Under the pieces are notes generated by a model. That model saw nothing but the letters and a program-made list of their open reading frames with translations. It made no database searches and was not told the DNA's origin. Below, in pieces: positions 12,231 through 23,787 of a DNA stretch of 64,000 bases. A program made the translations under genes and the position numbers. Position 1 is the first letter of the stretch. Each line of letters begins with the position of its first letter. The DNA is from Voacanga thouarsii (taxonomy: Eukaryota; Streptophyta; Magnoliopsida; Gentianales; Apocynaceae). Where the stretch lies: contig JANUWF010001161.1 of assembly GCA_026120185.1 (NCBI GenBank), positions 3,110,001 to 3,174,000 of the forward strand. Reading direction: 5' to 3'.

Positions 12231-13730
12231 AGGTTGAGAGTGTAGGAGATTCAATCGGTCTAGGACGTGTTGGATAGAAGAGTGGAAGTGCAAGAAGAAA
12301 GGATTATTGTTAGTAATATGAGATTGATGTCGGATCTAAGGCGGGAAATCATCGAAGCTCAACAAAGTAAAGCGAAATTTCAACTTTTCCAGGACAAAGA
12401 GCTTAAACGGCAAGGCAGTGATTTTCGTCAGGACATAGTAGGAGTTCTGCATTTCCAAGATCGTTTGTGTGTACTTGATGAGCACCAGTTGAAGGACAAG
12501 ATTTTTGAGGAGGCGCATAAAAGCAAGTACGCAATTCATCCAAAAGAGGTGAAAATTTATCAAGATCTGAAAATGGCTTATTGGTGGCCCGAAATGAAGA
12601 GGAACATGGTTAAGTATGTCTCAATGTGTCTGACCTATCAGAAATTCAAGGTAGAGCACAAAAAGTCGGTGAGATTGTTGCAATTGTTACCAGTACCTAA
12701 ATGGAAATGGAAAGAGGTGACCATAGACTTTGTTACCGGACTCCTTATGGCAAGGACCTAAAAGGACGCCATATGTGTAGTGGTAAATAGATTGACTAAG
12801 TCAGCACAATTTATACCAGTGAATGTAAGGGATTCAATGGAGAAATTAGCTCAACCCTATGTGCGAGAAATAGCCAGATTGGATGGAGTGCCTTCAAGTA
12901 TTGTGTCTGACTGAGACCTAAGATTTACATCTCGATTTTGGGATAAGTTTTAAGAATCAATGGGTTCTAGTCTAAAGTTCAGTACAATGGCGTATCCGCA
13001 AACCGATGGTCAGTTAGAAAAGGTTATTTAGATATTGGAGGACATGTTATGATCATGAGTATTAGATTTCGGGGATAAGTAGATTGAATGTGTACCGTAT
13101 GCAGAATTGGCTTACAATAATAGCTATTAGTCTTTGATTGGAATGGCCCCATATGAAGCATTGTATGGACGTAAGTATCAAGTACCTCTATACTGGAGTT
13201 GATTGGAAGACGGGGAAGACGGCCATATAAGCAAGTCTGAAGGAATCTGCGTTCAGAAAATGTTGGATAAAGTTAAGCTGATCAGAGAAAAGGTTGAAAG
13301 CCGCCCAGAGCCGAAAAAAGAGTTATGCAGACAATAGGCGAAGAGAGTTGGAATTTCAGGTAGAAGACAATGTGTTCTAAAGGTTGACACCGAATAGAGG
13401 AATTTTGAAGCATTCGAAATATGGGAAGCTAAATCCGAGGTATACACAATGTGTTTCATGTGTCTTAGTTGAAGAAGTACAATGCTGACCCCGGATATAT
13501 TTTGAATGATGAACTATTGGTATTGCAACCCAACTTGAGCTACAGGGAGAAACTCTAAAAATTTTGGACCGAAGTATCAAGACTCTCTAGAACAAGAAAA
13601 TTCCCGTGGTGAAGGTACAATGGGAACATCATGGCACTTAAGATACCACATGGGAAATGGAAGAATAGGTAAAACAGAAATATCCTGATCTAAGATAAAG
13701 GTATGCCAGAATTTTGGGACGAAATTCTTC
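12231..13730 (+). pseudogene. pol: G1 pol: integrase and chromodomain (broken)
   Basis: The integrase N-terminal zinc-binding part is AHKSKYAIH followed by CLTYQK, where the second Cys is Tyr. The catalytic core runs from WKWKEVTIDFVTGL through VVVNRLTKSAQFI (Asp changed to Asn), SSIVSD, then DGQLEKV with the Glu kept. After the GPY-type region, which is frame-shifted around 13290-13450, comes a chromodomain-like tail at about 13557-13700 (ILDRSIKTL, IPVVKVQWEHHGT, TTWEMEE). Chromodomains of this type steer integration to marked heterochromatin in chromoviruses. More than ten stops and several frameshifts are present. One open stretch, 12267-12761, covers the region before and into the core. 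Confidence 0.88.
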
Positions 13731-13731
13731 T

Positions 13732-13744
13732 AAAGAGGGGAGGA
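13732..13744 (+). other. G1 polypurine tract
   Basis: AAAGAGGGGAGGA lies directly before the 3' LTR start TGTGTATCC. This is the plus-strand primer site. Confidence 0.9.
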
Positions 13745-16700
13745 TGTGTATCCCCACCTAAAGCCAACCCTAGAGTACGGGGGATGGGATGCATACCATA
13801 TCATCATGCATAAAAATATACTTTTTGAATGATTTTATGTGCCTTAGAATTGTGGTTTATAGGTTAATTGTCTTATTTATGCTTGTTGGGGAGGAAGGGT
13901 AAAAAGGTAATTTTGCTTGAGATCAAAATAGGAAGATGGCTTGAGGTTTAGATAAGAAGAATATTTGGGTGAGAAAATAAGAACAAGAGTTGATCTAGTT
14001 AAGTAGTTAGAACTTTGTGATTTAATCCCTAAGGTCTTGAGTTCAAATCCCATCACTTAAGTTTTATTCATGATTATCTTAAACATGTATGAATTTTCAA
14101 TTTTCTTACATTCCTTAAAGATAGGAACATTTTCTTAAGAGAGAAATGAAGATAATATCGTGGTCATGTGATCATATCCTAAATAGAATTCTAGAGGAAT
14201 TCTTATTCCCTTTAATTTTTCTAGCCTTGTCCTAACCTTTTTGAAATTTAAACTATCCTTAATTCATTAATCCATTTTTAATCCTAAAAATTCTGAGATA
14301 AACCCCTAGCATTGGAATTTGAAAATTAGCTACTGAGGGATAGGGAATGGCCGAAAATAGGGAGGAGAGTTAGGAAGGAATTCCAAGGAAAAGAAATCAC
14401 CATAGCTATACCTTCAAATCTATCTTCATCTTATTCATGTTTTGGTAAAGGAAAATCTGGAAAATTTTCCAGAATATTTGAAAGGTTGTTTTCAAATGTT
14501 CTAGCCAACTCTCTTACCCAGTTTCTACCAGAAAAATGGTCATTTCATTTAAGGTTGAAGGCTGGTAATTCAGTGGATTTTCGGAACTGCACAACCTGTC
14601 CAAAACTAGAATTTTTCTTCAGCAATTTCACTGCATTGAAGCTAGAATTTGAAGCCACCTTTAGGACATAAGAACAGCTGGAACTTTCTCTATTTTTCTT
14701 CAAGAGGAAGGTTGGAAAACCACCATTAAAATACCTTCAAACACCCTCAAGAACCAGCTACAAATTGGGCAAAAAAAAGCAGAAAATTCTGCACCAAAAT
14801 CATCTCCATTCCAAGTGTTCTTGAAGCATTAAAAGCCAGAAAAATGGTCATAGATGATGACTATGCCTAGTTGGAGATTGGCCATGTGTTTGTATACGTT
14901 GGTTGATTCAAGTATATGTTTGTGGATGGATTAGCATAATATTCATTTTATGCGAATGTGTTCATAGATCTTTTCTAACAATAGGAAATTATGGTAAAAG
15001 CTATTTTCTTTGTTAAATCTATAACTATTTTTATTAACAATTTTCGTTAGCCTAATTAGAATTATTATTCAATTTAATCTATAAAATTCAAAATTACTAG
15101 GAAGGTTTGGAAATTTAATATTAATTAAAATAATAATATTTTTATAGTTAAATAAATAAAATAATTTATTAAAAAAATAATAAATAATAAAATATTGGAA
15201 TTAATGAATATCAAATGACCATGTATACCATAATAATTAGCTTTACTGAAACTTTTACCTATATCCATAAATTTTATTTATTATTTAATAATTAAAATTA
15301 TGTATAGTTCATTTATTATTAATTTTATTATTTATTTATTATCTATTAAATATTAATTAAAAATTATAGTGTAATTTATTATTTATAATAATATTACCAT
15401 TTACTAATATTATTTAGGACTTAGTATTATCCAATATTTAACACTAGTTTTTTTTATTAGCAATAATACTCATAATTTATTATTTGAAACTATAACTAAT
15501 TGGTATTTATTTTAGAACCCCTTGTTATTTTAACTTATCAAGCTAGATTTATATTATAAAATATTTTGTCAACTAGTATTAAAGCCTAAGACATTATGGT
15601 CATGGTTAGTTGTGGTCGTAACTAATTGAACTAGGAATTATTTATGTAAGGTAGATATGATCCGAATGATATCTTATACCTTCTATTTACCCCAGGCGGG
15701 GTTAGGTTGACATTGGAAGATTTTTGAATTCAAGAAGAGCAAAAGATCAGGTATGTTTCTGCATGGAATCATTTGAAGACCAGAGTTAATGTGGCAAGCC
15801 AAACTCAATGCATTTGTTCTGTAAAGGTAGTTAAGGACAATTTTCCTTTTTATTTTAGTCCAGCAAACCATTTGAAATTTTACAAGCAATTTTAAGCAAA
15901 AACGCTAAACTCTTTCTAAAACCCAACTTTGGTAAGAATTTTAGAAACTTTAATTGCTATTTCTAAGTGAATCATTGTATGATCTTTTTCCTTCGAAGTG
16001 GGACAAATAACATTGTGTACTCAATAAGGGTAGACTACTAGGATTAGTCTTTGAAGGGTTAGGATAAATCTCTTAGTAGGTGGCCACCTCTGAGGGGTGA
16101 GTCCTTCCCAGAGAGGATGCCACTCTTGTAGGTCATACCGGTCCGAGCTAGCAAGTTCAGTCAAGTGAACTGTATGTTTTCGGAGTGGACAACCGGCAAG
16201 TTTGGGTGTAGAGATAGAGGAGTATCTCAATCGGTAGGCCGTACACTTACCTTGTGTTAGTATGCTCAACGTGTGGCATTTTGATCGTTACATTATCATG
16301 GTGCACAAAGTGTGGTGCTATGGCTACCTCTTTTAAGTGGTTGTATTTATTGTGCACATGTATATTTTGGAAAACAAAACACCGATCTTTATTTATGAAA
16401 CTTATATAATGCTTGCCAGCACCTTCTTTTATGAAACTTTTACAACTTGCATAGAGGAACTATTTTTCTTGAAACACTCAAAGCACACATGGGCTTATTG
16501 AGATTTTTTTCTCACTACCTTTTATTCCATATTTTCAGGTTGACCCTGCTGTGAAGGTCATTAGTTAGAATATTGCCTATGTCTTGAAGACTCTTTGTTA
16601 TTTTTTCTATGAATTACTTTCGAGAGACAGTAGCAGACATTTATTTTTGAATCTGTTCATGTATTGTTGGGCTGTAATAAGTTTAATTTTGAAGTATATC

Positions 16701-16800
16701 TTTTATTTTATTTTTGTGTATATTAGTTATAAAGACCCCTTGTCCTGTGGACGAGGCGACATCCCCAGCCCTGATGGGGCATAGGTAGTGGGGTGTTACA
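13745..16800 (+). repeat. G1 3' LTR (about 3.1 kb, internally deleted)
   Basis: Starts TGTGTATCCCCACCTAAAGC and ends GGGGTGTTACA. It lacks about 1.2 kb found in the 5' LTR (about 5155-6384), including the CT tract. The junction is near 14846, where the sequence jumps to ATAGATGATGAC. It keeps about 345 bp (14168-14513) missing from the 5' LTR. Short ORFs at 14486, 15683, 16021 and 16584 are repeat sequence; the first matches 4798-4980 only because the two LTRs are copies. Confidence 0.92.
13988..14058 (+). other. tRNA-like module in G1 3' LTR
   Basis: A second copy of the 71-nt module, with the same end sequences AGTTGAT and ATCACTT and the B-box-like GAGTTCAAATCCC. Confidence 0.55.
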
Positions 16801-17574
16801 ATGGTAGATGAAAAAGACAAGATGTTCAGTCCATGGCTTTAAGGTGGCCAAAATGTTGAAGAGAATTGAGGAACAAATCAGTTCTTGACATTGCTAAGCA
16901 CGATGGAAAAATTCTAGGATTTAGATACAAGAATTCTTAGGATATGGAAGGATTTGTGAGTAGAATTTTGAACCATTTTAAAATGGATTTGTAGCTGAAA
17001 CTTAGGAGTGTTTGAAGGTCCATTAATGGTGGTTTTTCAGCCACCATCTTGGAGAAGAAGGAGGGAAATTACAAGTGTTTTTATGCATAGGTTGGTTGCT
17101 TAATCTCCATTGTTAAACACTTGGTAGCTTGTTGGAAACTTTCTGGTTTGGTGAGGTTACATGACATTTTCAGCCTCTTGCTCACATGAAATTGGTTGAT
17201 TGCTAGCAAGAATATAATGTCATTTGGGCTGCATTTTTCGGACATTACAACCAAGAGGAATTGCTGGAAAAATCTCCAGATTTTTTTTTTTACGAAAACA
17301 AGAACAAGCAAGGCATGGTTTTTTGAAAGGGAAGCTATGGTGATTTAGTTAAAAACCGACTTGCTATTTCCTCTCCTATATTTTGGCCATCCCCTATCAC
17401 AAGGGCTGGAAATTTTTGAAAATTCAAGACCAAGATTTATCCAAGACATTTTATAAAGAAATAGGAGTATTTTTAATTTAAATAGGTTAGGACATAGGTT
17501 GCTAAAATAGTGGTGGTTAAAACTCTTCTAGATTTTTTTTAGGAGAAGATCACATGGTTAAGACATTACTACTG

Positions 17575-17998
17575 TAGAGGATTCACCTCAGAAACTCAAT
17601 GGACGGTCCTACACTATGCCTGCAACAACAACAAGAATGGGTTGAGCTAATTTGCTATTGCCAACCATGCTTCACTCCACCTCGCTTTCGACCTTAGCTC
17701 CTATGCTTGCTGCCGACCCTTACACCATAAAGAGAATACCTATTTCCGACAGGACTCGGAGAAGCAACTAGAGTTGACTTCTTTGTTGGACTGATCAAGA
17801 CCAGTTGCGAGCAATAGCATCTTAGACTTTCCCAAAGACCAATTATACGAGCGATTCACGCCATCCTTAGTTTTGGCTCTCCTTTCTTCAAATAGCTTTT
17901 CTTCTTTCAGATTGATTGAGTTAGCCATAGATCCCATTCAAAGGACCTTCCCTACCCCTTTCTCCTCTTGAATGTTTTGATCTTCATCTTGAAAATTT
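17575..17998. other. Foreign GC-richer insert in G2 3' LTR (possible organellar DNA)
   Basis: The two G2 LTRs align up to AGACATTACTACTGT (about 17574; right copy about 27675). They align again from CCTAGGACAACATTCCTAGC (about 17999). Between them only the left copy carries about 424 bp of visibly GC-richer, repeat-free sequence. It includes a 65-codon open stretch on the - strand (17937-17740) that I cannot assign. I see no LTR, terminal inverted repeat or poly-A. Base composition and style recall plant mitochondrial non-coding DNA, but that is only an impression. Confidence 0.5.
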
Positions 17999-18079
17999 TC
18001 CCTAGGACAACATTCCTAGCTTTATGGAATGTAATAAGAAAATTCAAATATAGGTTAGAATAATTAAAAATAAAGCTTA

Positions 18080-18149
18080 AGTTATGGGATTTGAACTCAA
18101 GACCTTAGAGATTAAATTACAAAGCTCTAACCACTTAACCACACTAACT
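18080..18149 (-). other. tRNA-like module in G2 3' LTR
   Basis: 70 nt on the - strand, starting AGTTAGT with an A-box-like GTGGTTAAGTGGTTAGAGC and the B-box-like GAGTTCAAATCCC. TTAGAG and CTCTAA inside it can form a stem. Confidence 0.6.
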
Positions 18150-18389
18150 CTTGTTCTTATTTTCCCAACCAAATTCTCTTCTTTTCTAAGCTTCAAGCCC
18201 TCTTCCTATTTTGTCCTCAAGTAAAATTTCCTTTTTAGCCTTACTACTTAACAAGCATAAATAAACCATATAACCCTTATATCACAATTCTAAGGCACAC
18301 GATTGAACCAAGAAATATATTTTTATTCAATATGATATGATATGTTCCCATCCCTTTAATTCTAGGATAGGTTTAGGTAGGGTTTTACA

Positions 18390-18403
18390 TCCTCCCCTCC
18401 TTA
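18390..18403 (-). other. G2 polypurine tract
   Basis: On the - strand TAAGGAGGGGAGGA lies directly before the 3' LTR. Confidence 0.9.
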
Positions 18404-19900
18404 GAAAAATTTCGTCCCGAAATTTAGCTTGTACCTTTATCTCAAGTCCAGATATTTCTGCTTCACCCATTCTTCCATCTCCCACATGCAATCTTGAGTG
18501 CTATGATGCTCCCACTACACCTTCACTATTGGTATCTATTTCTTCCGGAGAGTCTTGATACTTTGGTCTAAAATTTTAACTGGTTTTTCCACGTAGCTCA
18601 AGTTAAGTTGCAAAACCAGCGTTTCATCATTCAGAACATGTCATGGGTCGGCATTGTATTTCTTCAGTTGCAACACATGGAATGCATCATGCATTCCTGT
18701 CAAACCATCCGGCAAATCCACCTAATACACAACAGGCCCAATCCTTTCTGTGATTGGAAATGGTCCCAAATATGTCGGATTCAGCTTTTCACCTTTCAGA
18801 TGCTTTAAGATTCCCCTACTCAGAGTCAATCTCAAAAACACACTATCTCCTACTTCGAATTCCAACTCCTTCGCCAATTGTCCCCATAACTTTTTCGTCG
18901 ACTTTGAGCCACTTTCAACCTTTCCTTGATCAGCTTTACCATAACTGACATTTCTTGAATGCAGACTTCTTCAAACTTACTTATGTGACTATCTTTTGAC
19001 CAACTCTAGTACAAAGGCACTTGACACTTACACCTATACAATGCTTCATACGGAGCCATGCCAATTTAAGATTGGTAGCTATTGATGTAAGCCAACCCCG
19101 CGTACGGTATGCAATCAATCTACTTATCCCTAAAATTCAATATGCAAGCTCTTAGCATATCTTCCAATATTTGAATAACCCTTTCTGACTGACCATAGGC
19201 TTGTGGGTGTGCCGTCGTGCTGAATTTTAAATTAGATCCCATCGACTCTTGAAACTTGGCCTAAAATCGAGATGTAAACCTCAGGTATTGGTCAGACACA
19301 ATACTCGAAGGTACTCCATGCAATTTGACTATCTCCTGCACATATGTCTGGGCTAATTTTTCTATTGAGTCCCTTACGTTCATCTAAATAATATGCGATG
19401 ATGTAGTCAATTTGTCAACCACTACCCATATGGTATCCTTTTGGGTCTTTGCCATATGTAGTTCGGTAACCAAGTCCATGGTCACCTCTTCCTATTTCCA
19501 CTCCGATATTGGTAAAGGTTGCAACAATCCTACCGACTTCTTGTGCTTTGCTTTAACTTTCAGATAGGTCAGGCACGTGGAGACATACTTCATCACGTCC
19601 TTCTTCATTCCGGGCCACTAATATGCTTTCTTCAGATCTTGATACATTTTCACTTCTCCCAGATGAATAGCATACTTACTTCTATGCATCTCTTCTAAAA
19701 TCTTATCCTTCAGCTGCTACTTATCAGGCACACACAAGCGATCTCAGAAATACATCACTCATGTCTCGCCTTGCCTGAAATCACTACCTTCCTACTTAAG
19801 TCCCTTATCCTTAAATTGTTAAAATTTTGCATTGTTTTGCTGTGCTTTGATGATTTCCTACCTTATATTTGGTATTAATTTCAGATTGCTGATATAAATC
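18404..19900 (-). pseudogene. pol: G2 pol: integrase and chromodomain (broken)
   Basis: Read on the - strand: the zinc-binding part (HRSKYAIHLGEVKMYQDLKK, CLTYLKVK), the core with EEVTMDLVTEL, VVVDKLT (Asp kept) and GQSERVIQILEDML (Glu kept), then YEALYRCKCQVPLY, the GPF/Y-like LNPTYLGPFPITERIGPV, and the chromodomain-like tail ILDQSIKTLRKK, IPIVKV, WEHHSTQDCMWEMEE. About a dozen stops interrupt it, several at Trp or Gln positions of the sister copies. The shadow ORFs at 18337, 18608 and 18754 on the + strand are not genes. Confidence 0.88.
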
Positions 19901-21900
19901 CATCATTCACATACCTCAGTCCTCCAATCTAACACCTCTTGGACTGCCTGAATCTCCTGAATTCTCAATCTGGCCATTTTGACTTTATGACTCAGAGCAT
20001 CAACAACTACGTTAGCCTTCCTTGGGTGGTAGTTGATAGGACAACGATACTCCTCCAAAAATTCCATCCATCTCCGCAGTCTTAAATTCTAATCTTTTTG
20101 AATAAAAATATATTTTAAACTCTTGTGGTGTGTGAAAACTTCATACATATAAATAATGTCACCATTTCTTCAACGCAAAAACTATGGCAGTCAGCTCTAA
20201 ATCATGTGTCAGATAATTGACTTCGTGAGGCTTCAACTTCCAAAAGGCATATGCTATTACCTTCCTATCCTACCTCAACATCGCTCCTAAACCTTCCTTA
20301 GATGCATCAATATACAAAGCATAAGGTTTACTCCCTCTGAAAAACTCAGTACTGGAGTCATCATTAATCTCTGTTTCAGCTCTTGAAAACTTTTCTCACA
20401 CTTCTCAATCCAGAAAAAGGGCATATCTTTTCTTAACAATCAGGTCATATGTGATGCTAGAGTTGAGAACCCCTTAATAAACCTCTTGTAATAACTAGCC
20501 AACCCCAAGAAGCTTCTAATCTCATTAATGTTCTCTGATTACTTTCAGTCTAAAACTGCTTCAACTTTTTTCAGGTCCACTTTGATTTCATCCTTGGACA
20601 CCACATAGCCAAGAAATGAGACATTGTCTAGCCAAAATTTGTACTTGCTAAACTTGGCATAAAACTTGTACTCTCTCAGCTTTTCCAATACCATCTTTAG
20701 ATGTTTTGCCTGATCCTCTAGGCTCTTGGAATATATAAGCATATCATCGATGAATACCACCACACATTTATCCAAGTTTGGTTGGAAAACACGATGCATC
20801 AAATCCATAAACACCGCAGGTGAATTAGCCATCCCAAAAGGCATCATTACAAACTCGTCGTAACCATATCTAGTGTTAAAGGCCGTCTTAGGAATATCCT
20901 CCTACTTAATCTACACTTGATAATATCCTTGCTTGAAATCCAGCTTGAAGTAACAATTGGAGCCTTGGCCTTATAACTGGTCAAATAGCTCATCAATTAA
21001 AAGTAAGGGGTAACTATTCTTGATGGTCACATTATTTAATCCCCAATAGTCGATGCACAACCTCAAAGTCCTATTATTCTTCTTCACAAATAGCACGGGG
21101 GTGATGTTCTAGGCTCTATGTGACCTTGCTTCACTAATTCTTCTAGCTGCTCCTTCAGTTCCTTCAATTATGCTAGTGCCACCCAATATGGGGTCTGGGA
21201 TACAGGTTCTAATCCTAGAACTAGATCTATGGTGAACTCAACTTTTCGGGTGGGAGAAATAGAAGTGAGTTCTGTGGGAAACAGATCGGGAAAATTTGTT
21301 ATTACTTTAGTATTTTACAGGGTGTACTGATCATTTGACTTGTTTATCACATTAGCCAAATATCATTGGAATCCTTTCTTTAGGTAGTTTTGGGCTTTTG
21401 CTCTAGATATAAAAAAGTTCAACTCCTTTGCTTGCTTGTTGTTGAATTCCAGCACATCGCAACTTCGTCTGATGAATTGGATAGACTTATTCTTTCAATC
21501 TACCTTAGCTGCATGCTTAGCTAGCAAATCCATACCCAAAATTATGTCATAGTCATCGATAGCTAAGACTATTAAGTCTCCCTCCAAGCTCTCCTTCCCT
21601 ATTCCTAGCTTACAACTCTACACATACCGGTCTGCTTGCATTATTTTTCCTAAGGGCGTACTTACCAACAAGGAAAAATATAGCTCTACTCTATCCCAAC
21701 CTAAATAATATGCATAATTCTTTTTTAGATAGGAATGGGGTAGATCTAAGGTCTATTAAAGCATTAACTAAATGACCTTGATAGTAAATGTACCTTCCAC
21801 CAGTGCTGCATCTGCCCCGATTTCCTCTCGGTTAAGTGCAAAAACCTTTGCTTTCACTTGCTGCTTTTGGGCTCCACTTCCAGATGCTCCTGCACTATTT
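19901..21900 (-). pseudogene. pol: G2 pol: protease, RT and RNase H (broken)
   Basis: The protease is near 21770-21860 and badly damaged. RT lies about 21140-20540. The open piece 20847-20545 carries [20 protein letters not shown] and the intact catalytic core [12 protein letters not shown], then [14 protein letters not shown]. RNase H (about 20330-20000) includes [13 protein letters not shown] and a damaged first catalytic region. The spacing and order equal those of G1 and G3. Many nonsense codons are present. Confidence 0.9.
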
Positions 21901-21949
21901 GCTCAATTAGCTCCAATGCTAGGTTTTCCTGCTCAATTCACAGGAGTTT

Positions 21950-22942
21950 CGGGCTGGTGTTTCGAAGATGGGGCATGTCTCCGCAATGGAAACATTTCCT
22001 TTCAACTCCCTTAGACCAGTAGTTCTTCTTCACATGACCCTTCTTCCTATAATGTCAGCATGTCAGGAGATTCTGTGTAGGACCAATCAGTGTTGTGCGT
22101 GCTTGCTTCCCTTTGTTTTGCTCTTGCAGGTAGGCAAGTTGCTTATTAGCTTGCTATCTCGGGAAAGGTTTTGGTACCATCTCGCTTCTATCCTCATTCT
22201 CTGTTCAGGTCACTACGTTTACAACCCCACACTATGTCGTTGTAGAGAAGGTGCCAAAGCACTTCTCAGCTTTTGCCTCAGGCCCTTGACGAACTGCCCA
22301 GTTCAATTCTACTCGGTATCCACTAGGATCTTGCAATATATTGACAGTTGAGTGAAACGAGCAGCATAATGAACCACAGTCTTAGTCCCTTGCTTTAAAT
22401 TCTATAACTTATCTTCCCTTTTCTCCACTATCCACGGAGGGATATATTCTGCTCTAAATGCCTCCACAAAATTAGCCCACTTGCAGTCCTGATCGATCAG
22501 TTCCCAGTCTTCCTGGACTCACTACCACTAAGCACGAGCTGGGTCGCTCAGCCTAAAAGCAGTATTTTTAACCATTCTCTTTTCGGTATATTGAAGTGTA
22601 GCAAATATGTCCTCCATCTGCTCCACCCACTACTCTGCTTTATGATCTTGTTCAGCTTCACCTAAGATAGTGGAATGTTAGAATTTCAGAAACCTCTTCA
22701 GAGCTTCATCCTTCCCCTTTGGGTTCTTTCGCTTGGATATGGTTTGAAGTATCTCAGTTATCTTGTGAAACGCTTGCCCCATGGTCACATTAGTAGGATC
22801 TTCAAACCCCACTTCTTGCTCAGGTTCATTCTCAGTCCCCTTATTCGGCAGAGGAAAGTTGAGTAGCATCATATTTCGGAGTCACAGGTTCTGCTTCAGG
22901 AACCTTTCTACTAGTTGCTGCTACACGCCGCTTTGGTGCCAT
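21950..22942 (-). pseudogene. gag: G2 gag pseudogene
   Basis: The start codon at 22942 gives MAPKRR as in the sister copies. An open piece, 22872-22678, carries NKGTENEPEQEVGFEDPTNV, the GQAFHKITEIL region and KGKDEALKRFLKF. The zinc knuckles near 21960-22080 are partly lost: Cys positions are changed in the first, and the second is CFHCGDMPHLRN. The ORFs at 21772, 21968 and 22675 on the + strand are shadows. Confidence 0.85.
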
Positions 22943-23207
22943 TCTATATCATCACCCCTAAATAATAAGTTACGCAACAGAGTTCAAATTATTTAAATCT
23001 AGGCAGACATACATATATAGACTTAAGTAAAAGTAATTGATATGCAAGTTTTGTATAAATAATCGCATTCTTCAAGATTGGAGCACACCAAGGTACTATT
23101 ATTTGCAAAAATAATAAAATAAAGCAATAAATATAAATAAACCCCTAGCACAGGCTTTTATTGAAAGCAGTAAATAAACGTTTTCTAAACATGGAAAAAC
23201 TTTATCC

Positions 23208-23687
23208 CTAATCCTCATCAGAATCCTCAGTGTCGGCATTAAACAGCCAACCTTCAGTGTTCTTAGAAAGGTCTATCCCTATACTATTCACAAATCCATA
23301 GTCCATAGGTTCGTTCTTAGGTTTCGTAGAAATCTCCCCAATTTCAACACAGTTAGGTAGGGATACAAAAGAAGGTCTAGTGGAAGATTCATAGTCTATC
23401 TTCCCCAAATCATCAATATCAGTAGTTAAGTCAATCACGGAGCTAAGTGGGTTTGGGACATACTCCATGTCAACACCCCCATCCTCACTATAAGTGATCA
23501 AGTCTACTATAGGTATAGGTGGTGGCTCAATAATTTGAATCTCATCATCACTGATCTCCTCCAAATGCATCACTAGTTGAGGTGCGGGTTGTGGTGTAGG
23601 TTGTAGCACTTGTAAGTCTTCTGGGTAAATATGGATTGGTCGATGCCAAAGCTGCCCCTTTCTTGCGGTTCTATATATTCTAACCAT
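23208..23687 (-). CDS. G2 acidic pre-gag protein with SIM-like motifs (intact, 159 aa)
   Basis: This is the only uninterrupted coding unit of the nest. I chose the Met at 23687 because MVR...RTARKGQ is where the other copies start; an upstream in-frame Met at 23717 would give 169 aa. In order: basic RTARKGQ (residues 6-12); Pro/Gln-rich linker; SDDEIQII (46-53); IVDLITYSED (60-69); VIDLTTDIDD (84-93); a linker; and the C-terminal GWLFNADTEDSDED (146-159). Three hydrophobic cores beside acidic runs match the SUMO-interacting-motif pattern ([VI]-x-[VI]-[VI] or V-I-D-L-T plus acidic). There is no zinc knuckle, protease or membrane segment. It lies between PBS and gag, a place where standard gypsy maps show only leader RNA. 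The role is unknown; SUMO binding is inference. Confidence 0.7.
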   Translation of the reverse strand: MVRIYRTARKGQLWHRPIHIYPEDLQVLQPTPQPAPQLVMHLEEISDDEIQIIEPPPIPIVDLITYSEDGGVDMEYVPNPLSSVIDLTTDIDDLGKIDYESSTRPSFVSLPNCVEIGEISTKPKNEPMDYGFVNSIGIDLSKNTEGWLFNADTEDSDED

Positions 23688-23772
23688 CCTATAGCATAAA
23701 CAATCCAGATTAGTCAAAAGATTTTAATCTGAATGAAATAAATCAAGTACTGTCAGTAATTGAGTAAACCTC

Positions 23773-23785
23773 GTCTCTAACACCA
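23773..23785 (-). other. G2 primer-binding site (degenerate)
   Basis: TGGTGTTAGAGAC on the - strand, two bases from the LTR. It differs by two bases from the initiator tRNA-Met-type site of G3. Confidence 0.8.
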
Positions 23786-23787
23786 CT

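Larger units (their letters stand above)
4383..16800 (+). mobile_element. Gypsy element G1 (chromovirus-like), nested in G2 LTR
   Basis: This is a complete 12.4-kb Ty3/gypsy element: 5' LTR 4383-8363, PBS, acidic pre-gag ORF, gag, protease-RT-RNase H-integrase-chromodomain region, PPT and 3' LTR 13745-16800. LTR ends are TGTGAAACC and TGTTACA. It sits in opposite orientation inside the 3' LTR of G2, so it is younger than G2. The two LTRs differ in length through large reciprocal deletions. All coding regions carry stops, so this copy cannot move by itself. Confidence 0.93.
16801..18389 (-). repeat. G2 3' LTR, second segment
   Basis: Continues the LTR cut at 4382 and aligns with 26871-28067 of the right LTR. 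The first five bases (ATGGT) are the right target duplication of G1. It ends GTTTAGGTAGGGTTTTACA, followed by the PPT. It contains a foreign block of about 424 bp (17575-17998) that the right LTR lacks. Confidence 0.9.

Noticed and set aside
17740..17937. 65-aa ORF in the foreign block as a host gene
   Set aside because: Short, no recognisable domain, no promoter or exon structure; kept only as part of the unexplained block.
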